A stretch of 62,955 bases of DNA from Hymenobacter sp. 15J16-1T3B (GCF_020711235.1 NZ_JAJFAV010000025.1:1-62955); one strand, 5' to 3'; numbered from the stretch's first letter, positions 18,297 to 27,687 are shown. Made by a program: numbers and translations. The notes: a model not told the origin generated them from the sequence alone.

Positions 18297-20188
18297 CCTT
18301 CCTGCGCACCGTGGAGCCCTTTGCCTTCCTGCCCGACGAGGTGCTGGCCGGCGTGGTGGAGCTCCTGGAAGAAGTGAAATACCCCCAGGAAACCCTGCTC
18401 TACCAGCAAGACGTGTCCAAGCTACGCCACCTCGACATCGTGGTGGAAGGCGCTTACGACACGTTTTTCCTCGACAGCGAGCAGCGCCAGCGCCTGCCCG
18501 AGGTCTACGGCCCGGGCACCTGCTACGGGGGCATGTCCATCTTGCTCAACAAAAAGCGCAGCCTGCGCACGGTGGTGGCCCGCGCCGGCACCCGGGTGCT
18601 GCAGCTGCCGCGCCGCGACTTCCGGGCCCTGTGCTTGGCCTACGAGCCGTTTTTCCAGTACTTCACCCACCGCTTCGGCCAGCGCATGCTCGACGACGAG
18701 TACGCGCACTTCGTCAAGCCCGCCTCGCCGCCGGAGGAAAACTTCCTCGTCGCCGACCAGCTCTTCTCGCGCCGCATCGACTCCTTGGAAGTACGGCCCA
18801 TCGTGGCGGCGCCGGCCAGCACGCCCATTTTTCAGGCGGCCCGTCGCATGGGCACGGCCAAGGTCAGCTGCCTGTTTGTGACCGACGAAAGCGGCGACAA
18901 CCTCGTCGGCTACTGCACCGACATCACCCTGCGCGACGCGGTGGTGGCCAAGTGCCTCGACGCGACGCGGCCGGTGGGGGAGGTGGCGGCCACGCCGCTG
19001 GTGTCCATTGCCAGCTCGGCCTACGTGCACGAGGCCATCCTGCTCATGTTTCAAACCAAGACGCGCTACCTGCTGGTGGAGCGCGAGGGGCGCTACGTGG
19101 GCTTTCTGAGCCGCAACAAGCTGCTTTCGGACCTGGCCCAGTCGCCGTTTATGTTCATTCAGGCCGTGAAGCTGGCCCAGAGCACCCGCGAGCTGAAGCG
19201 CCGCTGGGACATGGTGCCCGACATGGTGAACCAGCTGCTGACCCGCGGCGTGCGGCCCGAAATCGTTAACCAGGTCATCAGCACCGTGGCCGATACCATT
19301 GCCCTCAAGGTCATCGAGCACGTGCTGGAGGCCCAGGGCCCTGCCCCGGCGCGCTTCGCCTTCATGGTGCTCGGCAGCGAAGGCCGGCAGGAGCAGACCC
19401 TGGTGACCGACCAAGACAACGCCATCATCTACGAGGACAAGGCCAACGAGCAGCGCGAGAAGGTAAGGGCCTACTTCCTGCGCTTCGCCGAGGCCGTGTC
19501 CGACGAGCTGAACCACATCGGGCTGCACTACTGCACGGGCGGCTTCATGGCCAAGAATCCGAAGTGGACGCACTCCCTCTCGCACTGGAAGCGCAACTAC
19601 CAGGCGTGGATCCGCGAGTCGGTGCCCGAGACGGTGATGCAGTTCGCCACCTTCTTCGATTGCCGCCACCTCTACGGCGACGCCTCGCTGGTGCAGGAGC
19701 TGCAGGCCTTCGTGCGCGACGAGCTGCAGGCCGGCAAGTCGGAGCGCTTCCTGTTTTTCATGGCCAAAAACGCCCTGCAGTACGAGCCCCCGCTGACCTT
19801 CTTCCGCGGCTTCCGCACCTTCGCCCAGGAAGGCCAGCAGGTGTTCGACCTGAAGAAAGCCATGACCCCGATCGTGGATTTGGTGCGCGTGTACGCCCTG
19901 CAGCGCCAGGTGCCGGGCACCAACACCGGCGAGCGGCTGGCCCGCCTGCGGGAACTGGGCGTGTTCAAGGAGCGCGAGTACGAAGAGCTATTGCAGGCCT
20001 ACTACTACCTGATGGGCATGCGCCTCAAAAAGCAGGCCCGCCAGCTCATCTCGGACCGCCGCGCCGCCACCAACTACCTCGACCCCAAGGCACTGACGCA
20101 GGTGGAGCAGGTGACGCTCAAGGAAATCTTCAAGGTCATCGGCGACTTCCAGGTGAAAATAAAGGTGGCCTTCACCAAGGCGCTGTGA
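18281..20188 (+). CDS. cNMP-binding / CBS / DUF294 nucleotidyltransferase-like protein
   Basis: A 635-residue protein started at the ATG at 18281, inside the end of the exonuclease gene. Domains: a cyclic-nucleotide-binding fold (about 10-130), a pair of CBS domains (about 165-285), a nucleotidyltransferase of the DUF294/GlnD-like type (about 340-460, with LGSEGRQEQTLVTDQDNA holding the GSE and DxD-type metal ligands), and a DUF294 C-terminal helical domain (about 490-630). The family is thought to transfer or bind nucleotides under control of cAMP and adenosine ligands; the target is unknown. The exonuclease-DUF294 pairing with a short overlap suggests a joint role in nucleotide metabolism or signalling. 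Confidence 0.92.
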   Translation: MDTRLAFLRTVEPFAFLPDEVLAGVVELLEEVKYPQETLLYQQDVSKLRHLDIVVEGAYDTFFLDSEQRQRLPEVYGPGTCYGGMSILLNKKRSLRTVVARAGTRVLQLPRRDFRALCLAYEPFFQYFTHRFGQRMLDDEYAHFVKPASPPEENFLVADQLFSRRIDSLEVRPIVAAPASTPIFQAARRMGTAKVSCLFVTDESGDNLVGYCTDITLRDAVVAKCLDATRPVGEVAATPLVSIASSAYVHEAILLMFQTKTRYLLVEREGRYVGFLSRNKLLSDLAQSPFMFIQAVKLAQSTRELKRRWDMVPDMVNQLLTRGVRPEIVNQVISTVADTIALKVIEHVLEAQGPAPARFAFMVLGSEGRQEQTLVTDQDNAIIYEDKANEQREKVRAYFLRFAEAVSDELNHIGLHYCTGGFMAKNPKWTHSLSHWKRNYQAWIRESVPETVMQFATFFDCRHLYGDASLVQELQAFVRDELQAGKSERFLFFMAKNALQYEPPLTFFRGFRTFAQEGQQVFDLKKAMTPIVDLVRVYALQRQVPGTNTGERLARLRELGVFKEREYEELLQAYYYLMGMRLKKQARQLISDRRAATNYLDPKALTQVEQVTLKEIFKVIGDFQVKIKVAFTKAL

Positions 20189-20313
20189 GGCGCTGGCGTC
20201 AGGGTGAAATATGCCATGCGGGCCCGGGGAAGCCAAGAAGCAGAATTGCTTGGACGAGAAGCACAAGGCTCTGCAGCCGCTTCCCAGCCAGCAAACCGGG
20301 AAGAGCTGTCGGG

Positions 20314-21638
20314 TTAGTTGGCCGCTTTCCTCCGTTCCTCAAATACATTTCCGTCGCTCACGTAGAGCTTAATCAGCGAATAAACGCCCCAGTTGTCCTT
20401 CAGGAATTCGACGTGCGCATTGTCATCCAGGACAAACCGATTGGGGGCAATCGGCGTGAGGCGAGTAATCAGATTGCCGGCGTCCTTATTCTTGCACAGC
20501 AGCTTGTTGTGGGCCACGTAAATCGTCAGCGGCCCGTACGTGCCGGTGTAGGGCTGTAGCAGGCGTAGCGGCGGGGGCGCTGTTGGCCGCTGCGCCGCCA
20601 GCTCATCCAGCAAGTAATCCAGCTGGCGTTTTTCTTGCTCACCGGCCGCCGTCTGGCGCTGTGCCTGCAAGGCCAGCTCCTGGGCTTTCGACAACGCCTG
20701 CTTGGCGGCCACTTTTACATCGGGCACGACCCCGGTGCCTTCCCGTCCGTGTGCGTGACCGGGTTCAGCGAGCGGGCAAACGGAATGGAAACGACGAAGC
20801 CCTGCCCCACCGATACGGGCTTGGTCGGGTGCGCGCCGCCCCCGGTGGCCTCGCCCACCACGACGGCGCGGTTGGCTGCCTGCATGGCGTACGCAAAGTC
20901 CTCGGCGCCGGAAAACGTCCCGCGGCTGGTCAGGATATAGAGGGGCATCGAGAGGGTAAGATGCCCCGCCTTGGCCGGGTCGGTGTAGAACACCGTGGTG
21001 TCGTTGGTCGACCGGTTAACCAAGTCGTTCATGTGCGTCTTTTCCTTGAAAAAGTAGCTTTCCAACAAATTCACCATGTCCGGGCTGCCGCCCATGTTGT
21101 CGCGCAAATCGATGACGAGGGCAGCCGTATTGGCCAGAAACTGCAGGCCCGCGCTGATGGTAGGTCGGGCGCCGGCCAGATCCGGCACGAAGCCCGTGAA
21201 GGGGAAGTAGCCGATATTGCCGGGCAGCACCTCGGCCTTCTTGAAGAGGTAGTTGTTGGCTATCCAGTACTTTTTGGCTTGGGCCATTTCTGCTGCGGTC
21301 GGCTGCGGGTTCAGCCGACTTTTTTGGGCCAGGGCCGGGTTGTACTCCACAAACAGGTGCGGGTCACGGTGAGCGGCCTGCAGGTCGGCCTGCAATTGCT
21401 TCACCAGCAGGGCCGGATTGGCGGTTAGCGCCGCGTAGGCGTGCTTGTCGGCCTGGGCTTGCACGTACGCGGCCATGCGGCGTGCTTCTTCTGGAAATAG
21501 GTAGTGCTGGTTCAGGCGCAGGGCCACCGAATCCACCAACTGGACGATATTCACCGGAGGAGTTGCCGTGCTTTGCGCCCGACAAAGCGCAGGAACAATA
21601 AAGGCCCATAGCAGAGCCAACAGGCGGAAATGTGTCAT
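20314..21638 (-). pseudogene. S41 family peptidase split by a single-base frameshift
   Basis: The 5' part (21638 down to about 20743) encodes a signal peptide (FRLLALLWAFIVPALCRAQ) and the S41/C-terminal-processing-peptidase core, with LVIDLRDNMGGSPDM and the nucleophile-region Ser in YILTSRGTFSGAEDFAY. At a G run on the coding strand (CCC at 20742-20744 on the plus strand) the frame is lost and stops at codon Met-TAA (20715). The missing segment continues in the -1 frame as EGTGVVPDVKVAAKQ, the standard end of the S41 core, then a 100-residue tail to 20314. Adding one G restores a protein of about 440 residues. It is therefore either a recent frameshift mutation or a homopolymer sequencing error. 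Two palindromic operators lie upstream. Confidence 0.85.
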
Positions 21639-22137
21639 ACTAGGATAACGCAAACTTGAGAGCTGCCTCCGAAGCAGCGCAGCATACGAATTATTTCGTA
21701 GTCGCAATCATACGAACTTATTCGTATATGTGGCCACTGTAGAATGAGTTGGCTGAGAAAAAAGGGTGGTTTTCCAGCGCTACCGAATTGGCAAACATGC
21801 CGGGAAGATGCTGCGCAGGTTCGCCTTAATTATTTCTTGATGACCACCGAGCCGTTAATAACCAGCATGTTGCGGCGCGGTAGTTTACCAAATTCATCAG
21901 CTTTTCGCCGTCGAGCTGTGCGCCGCACATAGCCGGCTACTGATTTTCTTGTTATTTTTCCCCTGGAGAGTTGCACAGCGCCCCGGCGGCGCTGCGCTGG
22001 CTGCTTCCTCGCGCCCCCTTCGTCCGAGCCCACCCCCGAAGGTTGTTACCGTCTCTTGTTCGGCTTTCAACCCCTTCGCCTTGCTGAGCAGCTGCGCCTT
22101 GCGCGCCGCCAGTACCGGCTTCGACTCCGACCTACTC
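21639..22137. other. Divergent intergenic region
   Basis: It holds the twin palindromes at 21685-21727 near the S41 peptidase. The remaining 400 bp up to the galactokinase-like gene contain no supported gene. A minus-strand stretch ending LVINGSVVIKK at about 21834-21870 looks like a C-terminal remnant, but too little remains to name it. Confidence 0.45.
21685..21727 (-). promoter_or_regulatory. Two tandem palindromic operators upstream of the S41 peptidase
   Basis: Two inverted repeats of the same form, TACGAA-N4-TTCGTA (21685-21700) and ATACGAA-N4-TTCGTAT (21710-21727), lie with centres 26 bp apart, ending 47 bp before the ATG at 21638. On the minus strand a TTG and a TATGCTGC (18 bp apart) overlap the palindromes, so a repressor bound here would cover the promoter. 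The shape resembles BlaI/MecI-type operators, but the regulator is not identified in the window. Confidence 0.65.
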
Positions 22138-23328
22138 ATGGGTGTTACCTCGTTGGCCGCCGACCTGGCGGCCGATTTTCAACTGCACTTCGGCGCTGCG
22201 CCCGTGGTGGTGCGCGCCCCGGCCCGCGTGACGTTGCTCGGCAAGCACCTGGAGCACTACGAGGGCTGGGTGCTGCCCGCCGCCCTCGACCGCGAAGCGG
22301 TAGTAGCCGTGGCCCTGAACCCGACCGGCCGCGCCCGTCTCTATTCCTACGACTCCGACGTGGTGGTGGAAGCCCCGCTGGCCGCCACCGGCCCGCCCGG
22401 TGCTAAGTCGTGGATGTACCGCCTGCTGGGCGTGGCCGCCGGCTTCCAGCAGCTGGGCTACGCCTTGCCGGGTTTCGACTGCATGTTTGGCGGCAACATT
22501 CCGGTGGGGGCGGGCCTCTCGCCGGCCGCCGCCGTAGCCTGCGGCCTGGCCTACGCCCTGAATCAGCTGCTCGACGCCCGCCTCGACGGCCTGGCCCTGG
22601 CCCGCCTGGCCCAGCGCGCCGAGTACGCCGAAGTGGAGCACCCCGCCGGCCTAGTCGACTACGTAGCGGCGCTGTGCGGACAGCCGGGCTACCTGCCCCG
22701 CCTCGACTGCCGCAGCCTGCAGGTGGAACTGCTGCCCTTCGACGCCGCACAGTACCGCTTCGTGCTCTGCGACGCGGGCATTTCGCGCAGCCGGGCCAGC
22801 GCCGGCTACGCCGTGCGCCACGACGAATGCGCCCGCGGCCTGGCCGTGCTGCGCCGCCACTACCCCGAGCTGCGCAGCCTGCGCGACGTGACGCCCATGC
22901 AGCTGCACCGCTACCGCCAGGAAATGGGGGAATCGGTGTACCGGCGCTGCGCCTTCGTGCTGGCCGAACACCAACGCGCGGAGCTGGCCGCCATGCACCT
23001 GCAGGCCGGCAACGTGCGGGCCCTGGGGCAGCAGATGTACGCCGCCCACGCCGGGCTGCGCAACGATTACGCCGTGAGTTGCCCCGAGCTGGACGAGCTG
23101 GTGCTCATTGCCCAGGACTTCGCCGGCACGCTAGGTGCCTGCATGCTCGGCGGCCTGAGCAGCTGCACCCTGAACCTGCTGCCCGCCGCCGCCGCCGACG
23201 CCTTCGTGCGCCACGTGGGCGGGGCCTACCAGCAGCGCCGCGAAGGAGCCTTGGTAACCTACCAGGCCGGCATCAGCCCCGGCGTGGTGCGGGTAGATGA
23301 AGCCGAGCTGGCCGCGGCAGAACGCTGA
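22138..23328 (+). CDS. Galactokinase-like GHMP kinase with altered sugar-site residues
   Basis: A 396-residue protein of galactokinase length. An open extension upstream to 21949 has no family similarity, so the ATG at 22138 is used. The N-terminal signature reads APARVTLLGKHLEHYEGW where galactokinases have APGRVNLIGEHTDYNGGF: the Glu of GEH is Lys and the Asp of TDY is Glu. Both positions contact galactose in characterised enzymes. The ATP-binding GHMP motif is GGNIPVGAGLSPAAAVA (GLSSSAA expected), and the catalytic Asp is retained in EHPAGLVDYVAALCG. The C-terminal glycine-rich motif appears as GACMLGGLSSCTLNLL. It may be a galactokinase with changed sugar preference or a related sugar kinase. 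Confidence 0.8.
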   Translation: MGVTSLAADLAADFQLHFGAAPVVVRAPARVTLLGKHLEHYEGWVLPAALDREAVVAVALNPTGRARLYSYDSDVVVEAPLAATGPPGAKSWMYRLLGVAAGFQQLGYALPGFDCMFGGNIPVGAGLSPAAAVACGLAYALNQLLDARLDGLALARLAQRAEYAEVEHPAGLVDYVAALCGQPGYLPRLDCRSLQVELLPFDAAQYRFVLCDAGISRSRASAGYAVRHDECARGLAVLRRHYPELRSLRDVTPMQLHRYRQEMGESVYRRCAFVLAEHQRAELAAMHLQAGNVRALGQQMYAAHAGLRNDYAVSCPELDELVLIAQDFAGTLGACMLGGLSSCTLNLLPAAAADAFVRHVGGAYQQRREGALVTYQAGISPGVVRVDEAELAAAER

Positions 23329-23460
23329 CCGAGGTTGGTTGCCGGCGGCCCCGGCGCCCGGCCTGGGTTTCCGGTTCGATACTGGAGCACGGGACGCAGG
23401 CATCCGGCGCCAGCAGCCGCTGCGCGTGGCCCGCGAAACCGTCGCTTGCCCCCTTCGGCC

Positions 23461-23877
23461 TCAGCCCCAGATCAGCACCACCGTGCCCGTGATGATGAGC
23501 CCCGCGCCCAGGCCCGCCTGCCAGCTCAGCCGCTCGCCCAGAAACACCACCGACAAGATGATGGCCAGGGCCACGCTCAGTTTGTCGACGGGGGCCACCT
23601 GCGTGACTCGGCCCAGCTGCAAGGCCCGGAAGTAGAAAATCCATGACAAGCCGGTGGCCAGACCCGAGAGGCCGAGGAACAGCAGGTTTTGGCGCGTGAG
23701 CGTGTGCACCTGCCCGAGGCCGCCGCGGAACAACACGATGCCCCAGGCCAGCACCAGCACCACCGCGGTGCGCACGGCCGTGGCCAGGTTGGAATCGACG
23801 CCCTTGATGCCGATTTTGGCCAGTACGGCGGTGAGGGCGGCGAAGAAAGCGGAGAGCAGGGCGTAGGTCCACCACAT
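23461..23877 (-). CDS. EamA family transporter, half-size
   Basis: A 138-residue, very hydrophobic protein with about five transmembrane helices and the EamA (DMT superfamily) features ALTAVLAKIGIKGVDSNLATAVRT and PVDKLSVALAIILSVVFLGERLS. Full-length EamA transporters have two such repeats, so this one-repeat version probably functions as a dimer. The substrate cannot be read. It is separated by 93 bp from the HD-domain gene upstream on the same strand. Confidence 0.88.
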   Translation of the reverse strand: MWWTYALLSAFFAALTAVLAKIGIKGVDSNLATAVRTAVVLVLAWGIVLFRGGLGQVHTLTRQNLLFLGLSGLATGLSWIFYFRALQLGRVTQVAPVDKLSVALAIILSVVFLGERLSWQAGLGAGLIITGTVVLIWG

Positions 23878-23970
23878 AGGTCAGGGCGCGAAAACGGGTA
23901 CGGCAGGTGTGTACGGCCGCCGCGCGCCGGATGGTACTCAGCGGCCGGAGCGCGGCGGCGGTGGGGCGGC

Positions 23971-24567
23971 TCAGGAGGCGGTCAGTTGCGCCAGTTGCGC
24001 CCGCACTTCGGCCAGACGGGCCTGCTTCGGGGCTTCGCGCCGGGCGGTGGCGGCCGGCGTCCAGTAGCGGTGGCCGGTTAGAAACTCTTCCTGCAGCCGC
24101 AGCCAGGCCGCCTCGTCGTAGTGCTGCCCGCGGGCGGCCAGCTCGGCGCGCAGGGTCTGGCTGATGGGCCAGTAGTCGGGGCGGCCGAGGTAGTCCAAGT
24201 CGGCGTCGCAGAGGATGCGGGCCAGTGGCTCCTCGCCCGGCGCCTGGGGCATCTGCGTGGCCATGATCAGGCAGCAGATCCGCTCGACGTGGGCCTCGGC
24301 GTAGCCGAAGCCGGGCAGCACCCGGCGGGCCAGCGCGCAGCCGGCTTCTTCGTGGCCTTTGTAGGTCGTCAGAAAGCCCGCGTCGTGGTAGTGGGCGGCG
24401 GTCCGCAGCAGGGCCAGCTGCTCGGCGTCGGCAATGCCTTCCGCGGCGGCCAGGGCGGCGGCGGCCGTGACCACGTCGAGGGTGTGGTGCCGGCCGTGGT
24501 AGCTGAGGTCGGCGGGCAGGTGGCAAAGGAGGTCGAGCACGTGGGTTTCGGCGCGCGGGCAATCCAT
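23971..24567 (-). CDS. HD-domain hydrolase
   Basis: A 198-residue protein with metal-binding HD-superfamily residues: His in YHGRHHTLDV, the HD pair in HYHDAGFL (about residues 58-60) and a late Asp in DADLDYLG. It is probably a phosphohydrolase acting on a nucleotide or similar phosphate ester. The substrate is unknown. It is divergent from the nucleotide-transporter-like gene, with 118 bp between starts. Confidence 0.85.
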   Translation of the reverse strand: MDCPRAETHVLDLLCHLPADLSYHGRHHTLDVVTAAAALAAAEGIADAEQLALLRTAAHYHDAGFLTTYKGHEEAGCALARRVLPGFGYAEAHVERICCLIMATQMPQAPGEEPLARILCDADLDYLGRPDYWPISQTLRAELAARGQHYDEAAWLRLQEEFLTGHRYWTPAATARREAPKQARLAEVRAQLAQLTAS

Positions 24568-24685
24568 CGGCGGGAGAGGGGGCTAAACGGGCGTAATTAC
24601 CGGAAAAATCCGCGCCGGGCCGCGCCAGCCGCTATCTTGCAGCTTTCATTGGGGACGTGAGCCCGCTTAGATTCAGCTACCCGGA

Positions 24686-27445
24686 ATGACACTACTTGCA
24701 CGCTGGCGCCAGTTGCTGGGCATTCGCGCCGAGGAAGGGCGCACGGTGGGCTTGTTCTTCCTGCACAACTTCCTGCTCGGCATCGGCACCATCTTGGTGT
24801 ACGTGTCGGCCAACGTTATCCTGCTCGAAAACAACCCCGAGCGCAACCTGCCGCTGGCTTACGTAGCCGCCGCGGCGGCCATGATTGGGGCCGGCAAGGT
24901 CTACGCCCACTTCGAGCACCACCTTGGGCTGCAGCGCGTGGCCGTGCGGGTGCTGCTGGCCACCCTGGCGCTAACCGGGGTGCTGGCCGCGCTGGTCGTC
25001 TGGGGCCACTCGGTGGCCGCCGCGGTGGCCATCATGACGGGCTACCGCGTCATCTACCTGCTCACCAACCTGGAATTTTGGGGCGTGTCGGCAGTGGTGT
25101 TCGACGTGCGCCAGGGCCGGCGGCTCTTCGGCGTCATCAGCTCCGGCGACATGCCTGCCAAGGCCCTGGGCGCGGTGCTGGCCATTCTCATTCACCACCA
25201 CTCCGAGCTGCTCTGGCTGCTGCTGACGGCCTTTGGCGCTTACCTGGGGGCCTTGCTGGTGCTGCAAGCCACCGGCCGCGGCCACGCTGTGGAAGTGCGC
25301 GAAGCCGCCCGCGCCGCCCGGCAGCAGGCCGTGGCGCCGGCCCTGCAGCGCTGGTTTGGTTCCAGCCGCCTCGTGCTGACGATGTGCCTGAGCATGCTGG
25401 CCATTGCAGCCGTCACCACCGGCATCGAGTACTCGTTTTTCGTCAACGTCAAGCACAAGTTCCACGACCAGGCCACGGTGATGCGCTACGTGGGTTCGGT
25501 GCTCGTCGTCACCTACCTGCTGGCCCTGGGCTTCAAGCTGCTGCTCTCGCGCGCCGCCACCGACCAGGTGGGCGTGCGCCGCATGCTGGTGGCCCTGCCC
25601 GGCGTGATGGCCGCGGGCATGCTGTTGGCCGGCTCGCTGTGGTACGTGCAGGCCGACGAAGAAACCCTGCTGCTCTACTTCTGCGGGCTGTTTCTGACCC
25701 TGGAAGTGCTGCGCCGCGCCCTGTTCGATCCGCTGTTCCTGACCTTGTTTCAGCCCCTCTCGCCGCCCGAGCGCCTGCAGGCCCACACCCTGGCCAAGGG
25801 CGTGTACGAGCCGCTGGGCCTGGGCCTGGCCGGGTTGCTGCTGCTGGTTCTGCACCTGCAGCCCGACCTCTCGGCCTGGGCGCCCTTCGCCTGGATGAGC
25901 CTGTTCGTGCTCGTGGCCTGGTACTTTCTGCACCGCACCCACGCGCACTACCTGGCCGAGCTGCAGCACGCGCTGAGCCGCCGCTTCTCCAGCAGCTCGG
26001 ACACGGCCAGCTCCCTGCGCTGGGCCGATACCGTCGACGCCGGCGGCAGCGCCTACCCCGATTTCGATCCGGCGGCGTTTGACTCCAGCAGCTTCGCGCC
26101 CGCCGAACCCGGGCAGCTCATCGAGGCCCTGCGCGACAAAGCCACCCGGCCCGCGGCCACGCAGGCCCTGCTACAGCGCGGCCCCGCCGCCGTGCCGGCC
26201 CTGGCCAGCGCCCTGGACAGCCCCGACGCCGACGACGCCCTGGTGCGCCGCGTGGCCCTGCTCTGCGGCCGCTTGCCTTTGCCCGGCAGCCGGCAGGCCC
26301 TGGTAGCTCTGGCCTGGCAGCCCAACCTGTTCCGCCGCGAAACAGCCCTGCGCGCCCTGCGCAGCTTCGCGCCCGACGCGGCCGACGCGCCGGTGTTCGA
26401 GGCCCTGGTGCAGGAGGAGCTGGAGCTGGCCCGGCACTTGCTCACCGGCCTGACGGAGCTGGACCCCGCCGCGCCGCTGGCCCGCAGCCTGGAGTACGAG
26501 CTGACGCGGGTGCAGCAGCGCCTGTTCGGCCTGCTCTTGCAGCTCTACCCGCCCCAACTCATTGCCGATGCCCAGCGCGGCGTGGCTCAGGCCGCCCGCG
26601 AGCGGCAGGCCAACGCCCTCGAAATCCTCGACAACCTCATTCCGCAGCCCGTTTACCAGGCCCTGCAGGCGCTGCTGGAAGTGGCGCCGGCCGCCGCGCG
26701 CCTGCGCACCTTCGAGCGGCTGCTCTCCTACGACGAGCCCCTGGCCGACGTGGTGCCCACCGTAGTGCGCCGCGGCGAAGCGGCCTTCACCGACTGGACC
26801 ATTGCCCAGGCCCTCGGCCAGTGGGAGCCCACCGCCGCCCTCGCCGACGCGGCCGCCCTGCTCGCCCGCCTCGGCAGCCCCAGCCCGCTGGTGCGCGAAG
26901 CCGCCGAGGCCCTGGCCCGGCGGCTGCAGCAGCAGGCGCCCGCGCTGTACCAGCAGCTGCAGGCCCACCAGCCCACCCTCGATTCCGTCCTCATGAGCCA
27001 TTCTGCCCCCGAATCCCGCATTTCCGCCGCCGAGCGGGTGGCCCTGCTGAAGCACACCGCCCTCTTCGCCGCCACCCCCGAAAACGTGCTCAGCAGCATC
27101 GTGCCCATCATGAAAGAAGTGAGCTTTCCGGCCGGGGAGCAGATTTTTGCCAAGGGCGACCTGGGCACCTCGCTGTTCATCGTGCACGAGGGCGAAGTCG
27201 GCATCTTCTCCGGCCCGCAGCAGCTGGCCACTTTCGGCCCCGGCGACTTTTTCGGCGAGCTGGCCCTGCTCGACGCCGAGCCCCGCTCCGCCTCGGCCGT
27301 CACCCAGGTCCCCGTCACTGCCTTCCGCCTCGACCAGGACGACTTCTACGATGTGATGGAGGAGCGCCCCGAAGTGCTGCGCAACATTTTGCGGGTGCTT
27401 TGCCAACGCCTGCGCCGCCAAAACGAGAAGTCGGTGGTGCGGTAG
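24686..27445 (+). CDS. ATP/ADP-translocase-like (Npt1/Npt2) membrane protein with HEAT repeats and a cNMP-binding domain
   Basis: A 919-residue protein. Residues about 15-430 form roughly twelve transmembrane helices resembling the Npt1/Npt2 nucleotide-transporter family of the MFS. Residues about 460-780 are Ala/Leu-rich helical repeats of the HEAT type. Residues about 790-919 are a cyclic-nucleotide-binding domain with FPAGEQIFAKGDLGTSLFIV and the phosphate-binding cassette FFGELALLDAEPRSASA. In free-living Bacteroidetes such fusions are unlikely to steal host ATP; a transport or sensing protein gated by cAMP is more likely. The gene converges on a cyclase gene (27743-28789), a plausible source of its ligand. 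Confidence 0.88.
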   Translation: MTLLARWRQLLGIRAEEGRTVGLFFLHNFLLGIGTILVYVSANVILLENNPERNLPLAYVAAAAAMIGAGKVYAHFEHHLGLQRVAVRVLLATLALTGVLAALVVWGHSVAAAVAIMTGYRVIYLLTNLEFWGVSAVVFDVRQGRRLFGVISSGDMPAKALGAVLAILIHHHSELLWLLLTAFGAYLGALLVLQATGRGHAVEVREAARAARQQAVAPALQRWFGSSRLVLTMCLSMLAIAAVTTGIEYSFFVNVKHKFHDQATVMRYVGSVLVVTYLLALGFKLLLSRAATDQVGVRRMLVALPGVMAAGMLLAGSLWYVQADEETLLLYFCGLFLTLEVLRRALFDPLFLTLFQPLSPPERLQAHTLAKGVYEPLGLGLAGLLLLVLHLQPDLSAWAPFAWMSLFVLVAWYFLHRTHAHYLAELQHALSRRFSSSSDTASSLRWADTVDAGGSAYPDFDPAAFDSSSFAPAEPGQLIEALRDKATRPAATQALLQRGPAAVPALASALDSPDADDALVRRVALLCGRLPLPGSRQALVALAWQPNLFRRETALRALRSFAPDAADAPVFEALVQEELELARHLLTGLTELDPAAPLARSLEYELTRVQQRLFGLLLQLYPPQLIADAQRGVAQAARERQANALEILDNLIPQPVYQALQALLEVAPAAARLRTFERLLSYDEPLADVVPTVVRRGEAAFTDWTIAQALGQWEPTAALADAAALLARLGSPSPLVREAAEALARRLQQQAPALYQQLQAHQPTLDSVLMSHSAPESRISAAERVALLKHTALFAATPENVLSSIVPIMKEVSFPAGEQIFAKGDLGTSLFIVHEGEVGIFSGPQQLATFGPGDFFGELALLDAEPRSASAVTQVPVTAFRLDQDDFYDVMEERPEVLRNILRVLCQRLRRQNEKSVVR

Positions 27446-27486
27446 GGGTTCGTTTAGCGTTGTTCGTCTTACCGGCTTCCCAGGTC

Positions 27487-27687
27487 GTCATCCTCATCTG
27501 GCGTACGCACAGGGAAGGACCTTCCTTAACCCCTGCACAAACTGAAAGCGCAGCCACCAGCGCCCAATCGCCCGGGCCGCGGTGGCTGCGCTTCAATGTT
27601 ATTGGTAACACGTCTGTACTTCGTAGGCAGTGGCGGTGCAGGGTTCGAGGAAGGTCCTGAGCTGTGCGTACGCCAGATGAGGATGAC
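27487..27687. repeat. Nested inverted-repeat element of about 200 bp
   Basis: Outer arms of 52 bp (27487-27538 and 27636-27687) match closely as inverted copies, with ends GTCATCCTCATCTGGCGTAC. Inside lies a separate perfect 13-bp stem (27546-27558 with 27581-27593). It occupies most of the space between two convergent genes and could act as a double terminator. Confidence 0.85.

Noticed and set aside
20715-20745. Programmed -1 frameshift in the S41 peptidase
   Set aside because: The site is a simple GGG run without a classic heptameric slippery sequence or an evident downstream pseudoknot, and S41 peptidases are not known to use frameshifting. A mutation or a sequencing error is simpler.
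21834-21870. Minus-strand stretch ending LVINGSVVIKK as a gene remnant
   Set aside because: Only a short tail looks protein-like, with no upstream domain, so it cannot be supported as a pseudogene.
21949-22137. In-frame upstream extension of the galactokinase-like gene
   Set aside because: The added 63 residues have no similarity to the family, and the ATG at 22138 gives the normal N-terminus length.
24686-27445. Nucleotide-transporter-like protein as evidence of an intracellular parasite
   Set aside because: The rest of the window (T9SS exoproteins, pyrimidine use, pectinase, full glutamate synthase) indicates a free-living organism, and HEAT-cNMP fusions of this type differ from parasite ATP/ADP translocases.
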